Below, in pieces: positions 46,542 through 54,692 of a stretch of DNA of 64,000 bases. A model generated the notes under the pieces. The model worked only from the letters and a program-made list of their open reading frames with translations, was not told the origin of the DNA and made no database searches. Numbering within the stretch: position 1 is the first letter of the stretch; the number at the start of each line of letters is the position of its first letter. The translations under genes were made by a program, and so were the position numbers. The stretch lies in NCBI RefSeq assembly GCF_014648055.1, contig NZ_BMQJ01000002.1, positions 248,001-312,000 of the forward strand, given 5' to 3'. This DNA comes from Streptosporangium pseudovulgare. Lineage in GTDB: Bacteria; Actinomycetota; Actinomycetes; Streptosporangiales; Streptosporangiaceae.

Positions 46542-47520
46542 AGACGATAGCGGACTGACCGGTGCGAGTGGCCCGGCCTGCGCCGTCAACGGGCCACAGG
46601 CGGTCCACCTCGGCGTTCAGCGTGGCCCCGATGAGGACGGCCAGCGCCGTGATGTACAGCCACAGCAGCACCGCGATGGGGGCGGCGAGCGAGCCGTAGA
46701 CCGACACCGGGGAGAACCAGGCGGCGAGGACCTCCCGCAGCACGGCGGCGCAGGCGATCCAGATGATCAGCGCGAGCACGGCCCCCGGCAGCTCCCGCCA
46801 CCAGCGCGTCCGCACCGGGACGCTCACGTGGTAGAGCAGGGTCAGGAAGATCACCGAGCCGATGACGACGACCGGCCAGTAGAGGCCGTCGACCAGGGCG
46901 GCGTAGTCGCGGGGCAGGACGCCGTGCAGCACCACCGGCCCCAGGACGAGCACCGGCATGATCAGCAGCCCGATGAGCAGGCCCGCGACGTAGAGGCCGA
47001 AGGACATCAGGCGGGTGCGGATGATGCCGCGCTCGTCGCCGAGGCCGTAGGCGACCGAGATCAGGTCCACGTAGACGAACAGGGCGCGCGAGCCCGACCA
47101 GAGGGCCAGCAGGAAGCCCAGGGAGATCAGCGGGACCTGTTTCTGGGGGTTCAGGACGTCGTCGACGAGCGGGGTGACGACGGTGTTGACGGCGTTGTCG
47201 GTGAACAGCAGGTGGGCCTGGGACTGGATCCAGGCCCGGACGTCCTGCACCGCCGCCGGGCCGATCGCCCCGGTGAGCCGGCCGACGAGGCCGATCAGGC
47301 CGAGGGTGAACGGCGGCAGCGACAGCAGCGCGAAGAAGGCCGCCTCCCCGGCCAGGCCGGTGACGCGGTAGGCGATGCCCGCGTTGGTGGTGGCGGTGGC
47401 GAGGGCCCAGGTGCCCGTGCCGCGCAGCCAGGTCAGCCCGGCCCGCAGCCGGGCCACGCGTCCACGCGATGTGGGCTTCTCCGGCCCCGGCCGGTGCGCC
47501 TGGGCATCAGTGGACGTCAT
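46540..47520 (-). CDS. YihY/BrkB family inner membrane protein
   Basis: This 326-residue protein has six hydrophobic helices and the YihY motifs LAGEAAFFALLSLPPFTLGLIG and GSLAAPIAVLLWLYITALAVLIGATLNAEVD. Its role is not well defined; the family was once wrongly called ribonuclease BN. ATG at 47520 (MTSTDAQ) is preferred over the upstream alternative three codons earlier. Its stop abuts the ZTP riboswitch of glyA, so glyA may be read from a promoter inside or before this gene. Confidence 0.88.
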   Translation of the reverse strand: MTSTDAQAHRPGPEKPTSRGRVARLRAGLTWLRGTGTWALATATTNAGIAYRVTGLAGEAAFFALLSLPPFTLGLIGLVGRLTGAIGPAAVQDVRAWIQSQAHLLFTDNAVNTVVTPLVDDVLNPQKQVPLISLGFLLALWSGSRALFVYVDLISVAYGLGDERGIIRTRLMSFGLYVAGLLIGLLIMPVLVLGPVVLHGVLPRDYAALVDGLYWPVVVIGSVIFLTLLYHVSVPVRTRWWRELPGAVLALIIWIACAAVLREVLAAWFSPVSVYGSLAAPIAVLLWLYITALAVLIGATLNAEVDRLWPVDGAGRATRTGQSAIV

Positions 47521-47637
47521 GCCACACAACGGTATGCCCAGGGCTTCTTGATCACGAACCTCGGGCGGCGGTCCCCGCGCGTGTCCGCCGGCCGGCCGCC
47601 GGGCCCGGCCCGCGGCTCCCCGGGCTCCGGGCCGGGG

Positions 47638-47727
47638 GGCGCGCCGCGGAACGCCGTCGGCTCCCGGTCTCCGGGCCGGGGGGGCGCGCCGCGGGACGCC
47701 GTCGGCCCCCGGTCTCCGGGCCGGGAG
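47638..47727. repeat. 45-bp tandem repeat beyond the YccF gene
   Basis: Two nearly identical 45-bp copies (47638-47682 and 47683-47727) and a partial third copy upstream lie between the YihY start and the YccF stop, ending five bases from the YccF stop codon. Confidence 0.88.
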
Positions 47728-47731
47728 CGCG

Positions 47732-48130
47732 TCAGCGCCGGTAGATCAGCGCCGGGTCGTCCACCGGGACGATCCGGGCGCCCAGCGGCAGCAGGGAGAC
47801 GGGGATCAGCTTGATGTTGGCGACCGCCAGCGGGATGCCGATCACCGACAGGAAGAGCGGTATCGACGTCAGCAGGTGCCCGATGGCCAGCCAGATCCCG
47901 GCCACGACGCACCAGATCACGTTTCCGATCGCCGACATCGCGCCCGCCCGGGGGTCGCGCACCACGGTCCGGCCGAAGGGCCACAGCGCGAAGGCGGCGA
48001 TCCGGAACGAGGCGATGCCGAACGGGATCGTGACGATCAGGATGCAGCAGATGATGCCCGCGAGGACGTAGCCGGCGGCCATCCATATCCCGGCGAACAC
48101 CAGCCAGATCACGTTGAGCAAGGTCCTCAT
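47732..48130 (-). CDS. YccF domain-containing membrane protein
   Basis: This 132-residue protein carries two YccF repeats, each a helix pair: NVIWLVFAGIWMAAGYVLAGI ... PFGIASFRIAAFALWPFGRTV and NVIWCVVAGIWLAIGHLLTSI ... GIPLAVANIKLIPVSLLPLG. The function is unknown. ATG at 48130 begins directly with the first conserved helix. It is followed on the same strand by YihY. Confidence 0.9.
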   Translation of the reverse strand: MRTLLNVIWLVFAGIWMAAGYVLAGIICCILIVTIPFGIASFRIAAFALWPFGRTVVRDPRAGAMSAIGNVIWCVVAGIWLAIGHLLTSIPLFLSVIGIPLAVANIKLIPVSLLPLGARIVPVDDPALIYRR

Positions 48131-48247
48131 TCTTCGAGGATGGCAGGCCGGATCGGGATGGTTCCATCGGGTATGTCCCGAACCTTCCCCCGAGGTCGTC
48201 CGGTCTCCTTCCGTGGCCGCCCCGGGGGCGGACGGCACAATGGAGGA

Positions 48248-48382
48248 ATGATCTGCGACCGGTGCAAGGAGAGCCACCACGACGAGTGCCGGGGCGGTTC
48301 GTGGTGCGACTGCCAGCACAAGACCCCCGAGCAGGCCGGGAAGGCCAAGGAGTCGGGGCTGGGCTGGCCGCGCCAGGGGTGA
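48248..48382 (+). CDS. Small Cys/His-rich protein
   Basis: This 44-residue frame encodes MICDRCKESHHDECRGG and then SWCDCQHK, giving CxxC, HH, C and CxC, consistent with a small zinc-binding protein seen in related actinomycetes. Its function is unknown. ATG 48248 lies six bases after CACAAT, which could be the -10 of a leaderless mRNA; a GGAGG just before the start is too close to act. It is divergent from YccF. Confidence 0.7.
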   Translation: MICDRCKESHHDECRGGSWCDCQHKTPEQAGKAKESGLGWPRQG

Positions 48383-48521
48383 GGCGGCGGAGGCCGCCGT
48401 ACCGGGTGAGCCGCGCGGCGGGAGGCCGCCCGCGGCCCGCGGGACCCGCGAGGGGCTCCGTGCCGGACTCCGTGCCGGGCCAAGGTTGGCCCTGGCGGCG
48501 GTCCAGAGTGTGGACCGCACA

Positions 48522-48550
48522 TTGGACATCTCCCACCATCACGGTATCGT
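48522..48550 (+). promoter_or_regulatory. Promoter of the cysteine leader peptide and sulfite reductase operon
   Basis: TTGGAC (48522-48527), a 17-base spacer and TATCGT (48545-48550) form a good promoter. The leader peptide ATG lies seven bases after the -10, so the transcript probably starts at the ATG and is leaderless. Confidence 0.75.
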
Positions 48551-48557
48551 CTTAGAC

Positions 48558-48641
48558 ATGCCAGCGGACCCGTTGCTCGTCGTGCGACGCCACGTCGACC
48601 TCCTGCGTGTCCGCAGCGCCATCTGTTGTGACGTCCGTTGA
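48558..48641 (+). CDS. Cysteine-responsive leader peptide
   Basis: This 27-residue peptide contains VDLLRVRSAICC, the recurrent form of actinobacterial leader peptides placed before sulfur assimilation genes. Two tandem Cys codons (TGT TGT) near the end would stall ribosomes when charged Cys-tRNA is scarce. It precedes the sulfite reductase gene by 151 bases. Cysteine control by attenuation is established for such peptides; the exact mechanism here is inferred. Confidence 0.85.
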   Translation: MPADPLLVVRRHVDLLRVRSAICCDVR

Positions 48642-48643
48642 CC

Positions 48644-48690
48644 GACGCCCACCGCTGATTTCATCCGGCTGCGGGCGCGCGACAGGCGTC
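48644..48690 (+). promoter_or_regulatory. Possible attenuator hairpin after the cysteine leader peptide
   Basis: GACGCC (48644-48649) can pair with GGCGTC (48685-48690), which is followed by CTTCTTCCCT. It starts three bases after the leader stop codon. Other weak pairings (AGGT/ACCT further on) occur before the sulfite reductase ribosome site AAGGA. Confidence 0.35.
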
Positions 48691-48792
48691 CTTCTTCCCT
48701 GAAGCGAAGCGACCCCCGTACTCGACGGCGAGGCGGGAGGTTCGCCACCTGCGCGTGCCCAAGATCATTCAACCGATCGTAAGGACGCGCAC

Positions 48793-50475
48793 ATGACGAC
48801 CCCGGCCAGGCCGGTCAACCGGCACCACAAGCGCCCGCGCGGCGAGGGTCAGTGGGCTCTCGGTTACCGCGAACCGTTGAACAAGAACGAAGAGAACAAG
48901 AAGAACGACGACGGGCTCAACGTCCGTCAGCGGATCATCGACATCTACTCCAAGTACGGCTTCGACTCCATCGACCCCGCCGACCTGCGGGGCCGGATGC
49001 GCTGGTACGGCCTCTACACCCAGCGCCGGCCCGGCATCGACGGCGGCAAGACCGCGATCCTGGAGCCGGAGGAGCTCGACGACCGCTACTTCATGCTCCG
49101 GGTCCGCATCGACGGCGGCCGCCTGGACCTGCGGCAGCTTCGTACCATCGCCGACATCTCCAACCTGTACGGCCGCGGCACCGCCGACGTCACCGACCGG
49201 CAGAACATCCAGCTCCACTGGATCGAGATCGAGTCCGTCCCCGACATCTGGGAGCGGCTGGAGGCGGTGGGCCTGTCCACCACCGAGGCGTGCGGTGACA
49301 CCCCCCGCGTCATCCTGGGCTGCCCGCTGGCCGGGATCGACGGCGAGGAGGTGCTCGACGGCACCCCGCACATCCGCGAGATCCACGACGCCTACATCGG
49401 CGACCCGGCGTACTCCAACCTGCCGCGCAAGTTCAAGACCGCGGTGAGCGGCTGCCCGGCGCACTGCACCGTGCACGAGATCAACGACGTGGCGTTCGTC
49501 GGCGTCGTCAACGAGCGCGGCGAGGCCGGCTACGACCTGTGGGTGGGCGGCGGCCTGTCCACGAACCCGATGCTGGCCAAGCGGCTGGGCGTCTTCGTCA
49601 CCCCCGAGCAGGTCTCGGCCGTCTACGGCGGCGTGATCGGCATCTTCCGCGACTACGGCTACCGCCGCCTGCGCCACCGGGCGCGGCTGAAGTTCCTGGT
49701 CAACGACTGGGGCGTGGAGCGCTTCCGGGAGATCCTCCAGACGGAGTACCTCGGGTACGCCCTGCCCGACGGCCCGGCGCCCGAGCAGCCGCGCGGCGGC
49801 CGCCGCGACCACGTCGGCGTCTTCCCGCAGAAGGACGGCAACTTCTACGTCGGCTTCGCGCCCAGGGTCGGCCGGCTCAGCGGCGACACGCTGCACCTGA
49901 TCGCCGACATCGCCGAGCGGCACGGCTCGGACCGGGTGCACACCACGGTCGAGCAGAAGATGGTCATCCTGGACGTCGCGCCCGACCGGGTGGACAGCCT
50001 CGTCGCCGAGCTGGAGGCCAACGACCTGCGGGTCAACCCCTCCACCTTCCGCCGCCAGACCATGGCGTGCACCGGCATCGAGTTCTGCAAGCTGGCGATC
50101 GTCGAGACCAAGGCCACCGCGTCCGACCTGATCGACGAGCTGGAGCGGCGGCTGCCGGACTTCACCGAGCCGCTGACCATCAACGTCAACGGCTGCCCCA
50201 ACTCCTGCGCGCGCATCCAGGTCGCCGACATCGGCCTGAAGGGCCAGCTCGTCGTCAACGACGAGGGTGAGCAGGTCGAGGGCTTCCAGATCCACCTGGG
50301 CGGCTCCCTGGGGGTCAACGCCGGCTTCGGCCGCAAGGTCCGGGGCCTGAAGGCCACCGCCGCGGAGCTCCCCGACTACGTCGAGCGCGTGGTGCGCAAC
50401 TTCGAGAAGCAGCGCGACGAGGGCGAGACGTTCTCCGAGTGGGTGCAGCGGGCCGACGAGGCGGACCTCAAGTGA
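48793..50475 (+). CDS. sir: Ferredoxin-dependent sulfite reductase (nitrite/sulfite reductase family)
   Basis: This 560-residue sirohaem/[4Fe-4S] enzyme reduces sulfite to sulfide with six electrons. The cluster and sirohaem ligands are in MACTGIEFCKLA and NVNGCPNSCARIQ (C-x5-C and C-x3-C). Two internal ferrite-like halves are present (YFMLRVRIDGG and HVGVFPQKDGNFYVGF). ATG at 48793 has AAGGA upstream. The following small zinc-ribbon gene, cysH and the chelatase gene match the nirA-cysH-che1 order of M. tuberculosis, where the enzyme is a sulfite reductase. Confidence 0.94.
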   Translation: MTTPARPVNRHHKRPRGEGQWALGYREPLNKNEENKKNDDGLNVRQRIIDIYSKYGFDSIDPADLRGRMRWYGLYTQRRPGIDGGKTAILEPEELDDRYFMLRVRIDGGRLDLRQLRTIADISNLYGRGTADVTDRQNIQLHWIEIESVPDIWERLEAVGLSTTEACGDTPRVILGCPLAGIDGEEVLDGTPHIREIHDAYIGDPAYSNLPRKFKTAVSGCPAHCTVHEINDVAFVGVVNERGEAGYDLWVGGGLSTNPMLAKRLGVFVTPEQVSAVYGGVIGIFRDYGYRRLRHRARLKFLVNDWGVERFREILQTEYLGYALPDGPAPEQPRGGRRDHVGVFPQKDGNFYVGFAPRVGRLSGDTLHLIADIAERHGSDRVHTTVEQKMVILDVAPDRVDSLVAELEANDLRVNPSTFRRQTMACTGIEFCKLAIVETKATASDLIDELERRLPDFTEPLTINVNGCPNSCARIQVADIGLKGQLVVNDEGEQVEGFQIHLGGSLGVNAGFGRKVRGLKATAAELPDYVERVVRNFEKQRDEGETFSEWVQRADEADLK

Positions 50476-50515
50476 GGCGCGGCGCCGTACGGCGGAGCGG
50501 CCGGAGGGGGCGGCG

Positions 50516-50659
50516 ATGAGCGAGCGAGCGGTCCCCTTCCACTGCCCCTACTGCGGCGAGGAGGACCTGGAGCCCTACGAGGGCGACGGCGGCTGGTACT
50601 GCCGCTCGTGCGCCCGCGCCTTCCGGCTGAAGTTCCTCGGGATCGGGGTGCGGTCGTGA
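50516..50659 (+). CDS. Small zinc-ribbon protein in the sulfite reductase operon
   Basis: This 47-residue protein has a clear zinc ribbon, CPYCGEED...WYCRSCARAF (CxxC and CxxC, 16 residues apart). ATG at 50516 follows GGAGGGGGCGGCG. A similar short gene is commonly found between sulfite reductase and cysH in actinobacteria. It may bind zinc or help cluster or sirohaem insertion, but its function is unknown. Confidence 0.78.
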   Translation: MSERAVPFHCPYCGEEDLEPYEGDGGWYCRSCARAFRLKFLGIGVRS

Positions 50660-50786
50660 CCGGCCGCGGCGCGGCGGACGGAACGGGCCGGCGCGGGCGC
50701 GGCGCGACGAGCGGGGCGGTGAACGGGGCGGCCGGTGCGGTGCGAGCGGCACGGGCGGCCCGTACGGCGGATTGGGAGTGGTGAAC

Positions 50787-51515
50787 GTGAGCATCGTTGA
50801 CATCGAGATCGGCCTGAACCGGCAGCGGGCCGGGTTCGACCTGCAGGACATCGCCGAGTCCGCGGCGGTGTTCCTGGAGGACGCCCCGGCCCTGGAGATC
50901 ATCCGGTGGGCGGCGGCAACCTTCGGCGACCGGCTCTGCCTGACCTCCTCGATGAGCGACGCCCTGCTGATCGACCTGGTCAGCCGGGTGAAGCCGGGGA
51001 TCGACGTGTTGTTCATCGACACGGGTTACCACTTCGCCGAGACGATCGGCACCCGTGACGCGGTGCGGCAGGTCTACGACGTGAACGTGATCGACGTCAA
51101 GCCGTCCCGCACGGTCGCCGAGCAGGAGCGCGACCTCGGGCCGCGGCTGTTCGGCCGCAACCCCGACCTGTGCTGCTACCTGCGCAAGGTGGAGCCGCTC
51201 AACCGGGCGCTGGAGCCATACCTCGCCTGGGTGTCCGGCATCCGCCGCGACGAGGCGGTCACCCGCTCGGACGTCAAGGTCGTGGAGTGGGACACCAAGC
51301 GCCAGATGGTGAAGATCAACCCGATCGCCCGCTGGACGCAGGACGACGTCGACAACTACATGGCCGACAACGGCGTGCTGATCAACCCGCTGCACTACGA
51401 CGACTACCCCTCGATCGGCTGCGCGCCCTGCACCCGGCAGGTCGCCCCCGGCGAGGACCCGCGCAGCGGCCGCTGGTCCGGGATGGCCAAGACGGAATGC
51501 GGGCTTCATCTGTGA
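50787..51515 (+). CDS. cysH: Phosphoadenylyl-/adenylyl-sulfate reductase
   Basis: This 242-residue enzyme reduces activated sulfate (APS or PAPS) to sulfite. The nucleotide-binding SSMSDALLIDL and FIDTGYHFAET are visible. The pairs CC in DLCCYLRKVEPLN and C-x2-C in IGCAPCTRQV identify the [4Fe-4S] type that uses APS, and the catalytic Cys lies in the terminal ECGLHL. The GTG at 50787 is at best spacing to GGGAG; GTG codons at 50778 and 50781 are alternatives. Confidence 0.94.
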   Translation: MSIVDIEIGLNRQRAGFDLQDIAESAAVFLEDAPALEIIRWAAATFGDRLCLTSSMSDALLIDLVSRVKPGIDVLFIDTGYHFAETIGTRDAVRQVYDVNVIDVKPSRTVAEQERDLGPRLFGRNPDLCCYLRKVEPLNRALEPYLAWVSGIRRDEAVTRSDVKVVEWDTKRQMVKINPIARWTQDDVDNYMADNGVLINPLHYDDYPSIGCAPCTRQVAPGEDPRSGRWSGMAKTECGLHL

Positions 51516-52273
51516 CGCCGCCCGTCCCCGGCGCCCCGCCGGTGACGCCGCTGGTCGCGGTGGCGCACGGGTCGCGTGACCCGCGCGCCGCGGCGACGGT
51601 GGAGGCGCTGCTCGGCCTCCTGCGGCGGGCGCGGCCGGAGCTCCCGGTGCGCGCCGCCTACCTCGACCACGCCGCCCCGACGCTCGCCGCGGCGCTGTCC
51701 GGGCTGGACGAGGCGGTGGTGGTGCCACTGCTGCTCACCGCGGCCTACCACAGCCGGGTGGACATCCCCGGGGCGCTGGCCGAGATCACCTCCCGCCGCC
51801 CGGCGCTGCGCGTCCGGGTCGGCGGCACGCTGGGGCCGCACCCGCTGCTGGTCACCGCCCTGGAGCGCCGGCTGGCCGAGGCCGGGGTCGAGCCGGGCGA
51901 CCCGGACACCGCGGTGGTGCTGGTGTCGGCGGGCTCCAGCGACCGGCGGGCCAACGCGACGGTCGCCGCCGTCGCCGCGGACTGGGCGCGCCGGCGCGGC
52001 TGGTGGTCGGTGGGCGTCGCCTACGCCTCGGCCGCCGAGCCCGCCCCGGAGCGGGAGGTCCGCCGCCTGCTCGCGGCGGGGGCCCCGCGGGTCGCGGTGG
52101 CGCCGTACCTGCTGGCCCCCGGCCACTTCGCCGACCGGACCCGTGACGCCTCGCTCGCCGCGGGCGCGGCCGTCGTCGCCGAGGTGCTCGGCGCGTCCCC
52201 CGAGGTCGCGGCCGTCCTGGCGGAGCGCCACGACGAGGCCGTACGGCGCCACCCGGCGTCCGTCTCGGCCTGA
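51512..52273 (+). CDS. CbiX/SirB-like sirohydrochlorin chelatase
   Basis: This 253-residue protein has two CbiX-type halves: VAVAHGSRDPRAAATVEAL with PLLLTAAYHSRVDIP, and VLVSAGSSDRRANATV with YLLAPGHFADR. Such chelatases insert iron (or cobalt) into sirohydrochlorin; with sulfite reductase next to it, sirohaem formation is the likely role, as for Che1 of M. tuberculosis. The GTG overlaps the cysH stop (GTGA). An exact duplication spans its own stop codon. Confidence 0.9.
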   Translation: MTPPVPGAPPVTPLVAVAHGSRDPRAAATVEALLGLLRRARPELPVRAAYLDHAAPTLAAALSGLDEAVVVPLLLTAAYHSRVDIPGALAEITSRRPALRVRVGGTLGPHPLLVTALERRLAEAGVEPGDPDTAVVLVSAGSSDRRANATVAAVAADWARRRGWWSVGVAYASAAEPAPEREVRRLLAAGAPRVAVAPYLLAPGHFADRTRDASLAAGAAVVAEVLGASPEVAAVLAERHDEAVRRHPASVSA

Positions 52274-52311
52274 CCTCCCGGTGAGACCTCGGCCTGACCT
52301 CCCGGTGAGAC
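52264..52311. repeat. Exact 24-bp tandem duplication across the chelatase stop codon
   Basis: 52264-52287 is repeated without a change at 52288-52311. The first copy contains the TGA stop (52271-52273), so the second copy preserves a second in-frame-like TGA downstream. The rest of the gap to 52411 has a GC-rich hairpin near 52382-52402 and no gene. Confidence 0.95.
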
Positions 52312-52411
52312 CGGGGCTCGCCGGGGCCGGGCCCGCAGACCTCGGCGGCTCCCGCACTCCGAGGCCCCGAGACCAGCGATCCCGGGGTCCGAGCCCCCGG
52401 GGACCGGTGCC

Positions 52412-53236
52412 TCAGCCGCCTTCCCCGCCGCTTCCCGGATTCGGCTTCGCGCCGTCCCGGCCGTCCCCGGGGCAGCGCACCACGACGATCCGGCCGTCGA
52501 GCGGGTCCGTCACGACGACGGCGCCCGGGCAGACGGGCTCGACCCCGATCTCGTCGGCGAAGCGGCAGCCGGGGCCGCCGTCGCAGGGCTCGGTCCGGGT
52601 GAGCGTGACGGTGACGCTGATGTCGGCCCGGGTCTTCGGGGCGTCCGCGACGACCTGCCGGGCGTCCCGGTCGCCGGTCACCGGCCGGCCCAGCCTCCGC
52701 ACCGAGCCGGGCGGGACCACCGCGATCTCCAGCCGCCTGACCTCGGACTCCGGGAACAGGGCGGTCTGGCTCTTCGAGCGGTCCAGGTCCGCCGGCAGCT
52801 CGCGGCAGGACTGGGCGTTGCGGTACTTCCCGTCCTCCCAGTGGAGGAGCTCCGCGCCGAACGGGCAGTGGACCGCGACCTGCGTCATCGTCCCGTACGG
52901 CCGCGCGGGCAGGTCGAGGGACAGGCGCTCGCCCATGGTGGAGAACCGCTTCTCCAGGACGACGTCGTCGACATAGCGGGCGCCGTACCGGGGCGTCGGC
53001 TGGGCCATGACGCCGGTCCAGACGTCATCGGGGACGGCGGTGACGCCGCCGCCGGGCAGGGTGAGCGCCGCGACGACGGCGAGGCCCGCCGCGAGGGTCC
53101 CGCCCAGCGCCGCGGCGCGGCGGCGCCTGATCCGCCGGACCCGCCGGTCGACGTCGGCGACGGTCACGCCCCCGCGGTGGCCGTCGTCGCCCTCGGCCGC
53201 CAGGATCTCGCGCAGTTCCGGCTCTGTGATCGTCAA
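52412..53236 (-). CDS. Single-pass membrane protein coupled to the sigma factor, possible anti-sigma or sensor
   Basis: This 274-residue protein has a cytoplasmic N-terminal part of about 45 residues with a basic RRVRRIRRRRA segment, one hydrophobic helix (AAALGGTLAAGLAVVAALTLP, about 42-60), and an extracytoplasmic C-terminal domain of ~200 residues with Cys pairs. TTG at 53236 overlaps the sigma factor stop (TTGA). The coupling suggests it acts with the sigma factor, as similar membrane proteins after SigE-family genes do; a direct anti-sigma role is inferred only. Confidence 0.75.
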   Translation of the reverse strand: MTITEPELREILAAEGDDGHRGGVTVADVDRRVRRIRRRRAAALGGTLAAGLAVVAALTLPGGGVTAVPDDVWTGVMAQPTPRYGARYVDDVVLEKRFSTMGERLSLDLPARPYGTMTQVAVHCPFGAELLHWEDGKYRNAQSCRELPADLDRSKSQTALFPESEVRRLEIAVVPPGSVRRLGRPVTGDRDARQVVADAPKTRADISVTVTLTRTEPCDGGPGCRFADEIGVEPVCPGAVVVTDPLDGRIVVVRCPGDGRDGAKPNPGSGGEGG

Positions 53237-53736
53237 CTCGGCTCCCCTGAGGTGGTCGCGGCGATCGCCGCGGGATCGACGCGCAGCTTCGCCAGGGCCC
53301 GGCTGGCCTGGCTGCGGACGGTGGCCGCCGAGCAGCCGAGGATCTCGGCGATCCGCGGGTCGGGCAGGTCGGCGAAGTAGCGCAGCACGACCACGGCCCG
53401 CTGCCGGTCGGGCAGCGCCGCCAGGGCCTGCCGTACGGCCTCGCGCGTGCCGACCTCGCCGGTGCGGTCCTCCCCCGCCGTGTCGGGCAGCGTCCCGGTG
53501 GGCACCTCGCCCCGCCAGCGGCGCCTCCACCAGGAGGCGTGGGTGTTGGTGAGGATGCGGTAGACGTAGGGGTCGGGGTCGTCGCCCACCCGCCGCCAGG
53601 CGAGCCACGCCTTGGCCAGTGCCGTCTGCAGCAGGTCCTCGGCCGTGCCCCAGTCGCGGCACAGCAGGTACGCGGCCTGCAGCAGGCGGGCCGAGCGCTG
53701 CTCGACGTACCGCTCGAAATCGGCTCTGTCTCGCAC
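53233..53736 (-). CDS. SigE family RNA polymerase sigma factor (ECF)
   Basis: This 167-residue ECF-type sigma factor has region 2 (LLQAAYLLCRDWGTAEDLLQTALAKAWLAW) and region 4 (LPDRQRAVVVLRYFADLPDPRIAEILGCSAATVRSQASRALAKL). The GTG at 53736 follows GAGGA and begins the family-like VRDRADFERYVEQR; a longer ORF start at 53775 is less likely. Its regulon cannot be read from the sequence. Confidence 0.92.
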   Translation of the reverse strand: MRDRADFERYVEQRSARLLQAAYLLCRDWGTAEDLLQTALAKAWLAWRRVGDDPDPYVYRILTNTHASWWRRRWRGEVPTGTLPDTAGEDRTGEVGTREAVRQALAALPDRQRAVVVLRYFADLPDPRIAEILGCSAATVRSQASRALAKLRVDPAAIAATTSGEPS

Positions 53737-53856
53737 GCGCCGTCCTCGGTGTCTCGGTGACCTTCCACCGATCACTACGCTCCGGCCGCCCCGGGACGTT
53801 GCACGCCTCGAACGGGTCTTCCCGGGAACGGCCCGGGACGGGGGCCGCCGGGAGGA

Positions 53857-54624
53857 TCAGTAACCGCGGTCGCGCCGCTCCTCACGCTCCTGGGCGCGGC
53901 GCTCGCGGCGCTCCCACCGCTCCTCGCGGCGGGGGTCCCATCCGTGCGGAGGCAGGGGCAGCCGCGGCCGCTCCGGCAGCTCGCCGTACGCCCGCTGCCA
54001 GTGCTCCTTCCAGGCCGCCCACGCCTTCTCGATCGGGCGCGCCCGCGAGTCGCCGACCACCTTGATCTCACCCATGAGCGCGTAGGCCCGCACCCGGACG
54101 AGCGGCGCCCGCATGCCCTCGGGAGCTTCGATGACCTGGACCTTCTTCTCCCCCATGAACACGAAACCGTCGATCTCGACGTCCACGCCGTCGGGAACGA
54201 TGATCTTCACCGATCCCATGACCGCGGTGGCGAAGATGTCGACCACGTCGGTGCGGACCTCGGCCTGGCGCAGGTCGATCGTGACCTCGCCCATCACCGC
54301 GGCCGCGCCCAGCTCCCGGTCGATCCGCCACTTGCCACGGCGCTTGGACTCGCTCATGACCGCCACGAGCCAGCGCCGCGCCCGGCCGCCCTCCGGCCGC
54401 ACCGGAGCGGGGGCGTGGGCGTGGGCGGGCCCCGGGCCCTGCGCCGGGGGCAGGTCGGAGGTGAGGGCGGCGAGGTCGGCGTGGGTGACGGCGGTGTAGG
54501 CCGCCTCGGTGCGCTCGGTCAGCTCCCCGAGGGTCAGCCGCCCCTCGACGGAGGCGACGCGCAGCAGCTCGACCGCGGCCTCCCGCTCGGCGTCGGAGAC
54601 ACGCATCCCACCCGGATCACTCAT
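53857..54624 (-). CDS. DUF1707 domain protein with LiaF-like C-terminal domain
   Basis: The N-terminal ~55 of 255 residues form a DUF1707 domain (MRVSDAEREAAVELLRVASVEGRLTLGELTER). A C-terminal beta-rich domain resembles DUF2154/LiaF (AVMGEVTIDLRQAEVRTDVVDIFATAVMGSVKIIVPDGVDVEIDGFVFMG). The last ~40 residues are highly charged (Arg/Glu). There is no obvious membrane helix. Such proteins are thought to sense envelope or stress signals. A TATGTT -10 seven bases upstream suggests a leaderless mRNA overlapping a palindrome. Confidence 0.87.
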   Translation of the reverse strand: MSDPGGMRVSDAEREAAVELLRVASVEGRLTLGELTERTEAAYTAVTHADLAALTSDLPPAQGPGPAHAHAPAPVRPEGGRARRWLVAVMSESKRRGKWRIDRELGAAAVMGEVTIDLRQAEVRTDVVDIFATAVMGSVKIIVPDGVDVEIDGFVFMGEKKVQVIEAPEGMRAPLVRVRAYALMGEIKVVGDSRARPIEKAWAAWKEHWQRAYGELPERPRLPLPPHGWDPRREERWERRERRAQEREERRDRGY

Positions 54625-54631
54625 GAATCAC

Positions 54632-54645
54632 AACATATCGCGATA
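54632..54645 (-). promoter_or_regulatory. Leaderless promoter of the DUF1707 gene with overlapping palindrome
   Basis: On the minus strand TATGTT (54637-54632) lies seven bases before the ATG. The perfect palindrome TATCGCGATA (54636-54645) overlaps the -10, so a regulator bound there would block the promoter. The regulator is unknown. Confidence 0.5.
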
Positions 54646-54692
54646 CAGGCGATCGGTGGATCCCCATCGGGCAGGAGAACACGCCCGGCGCC

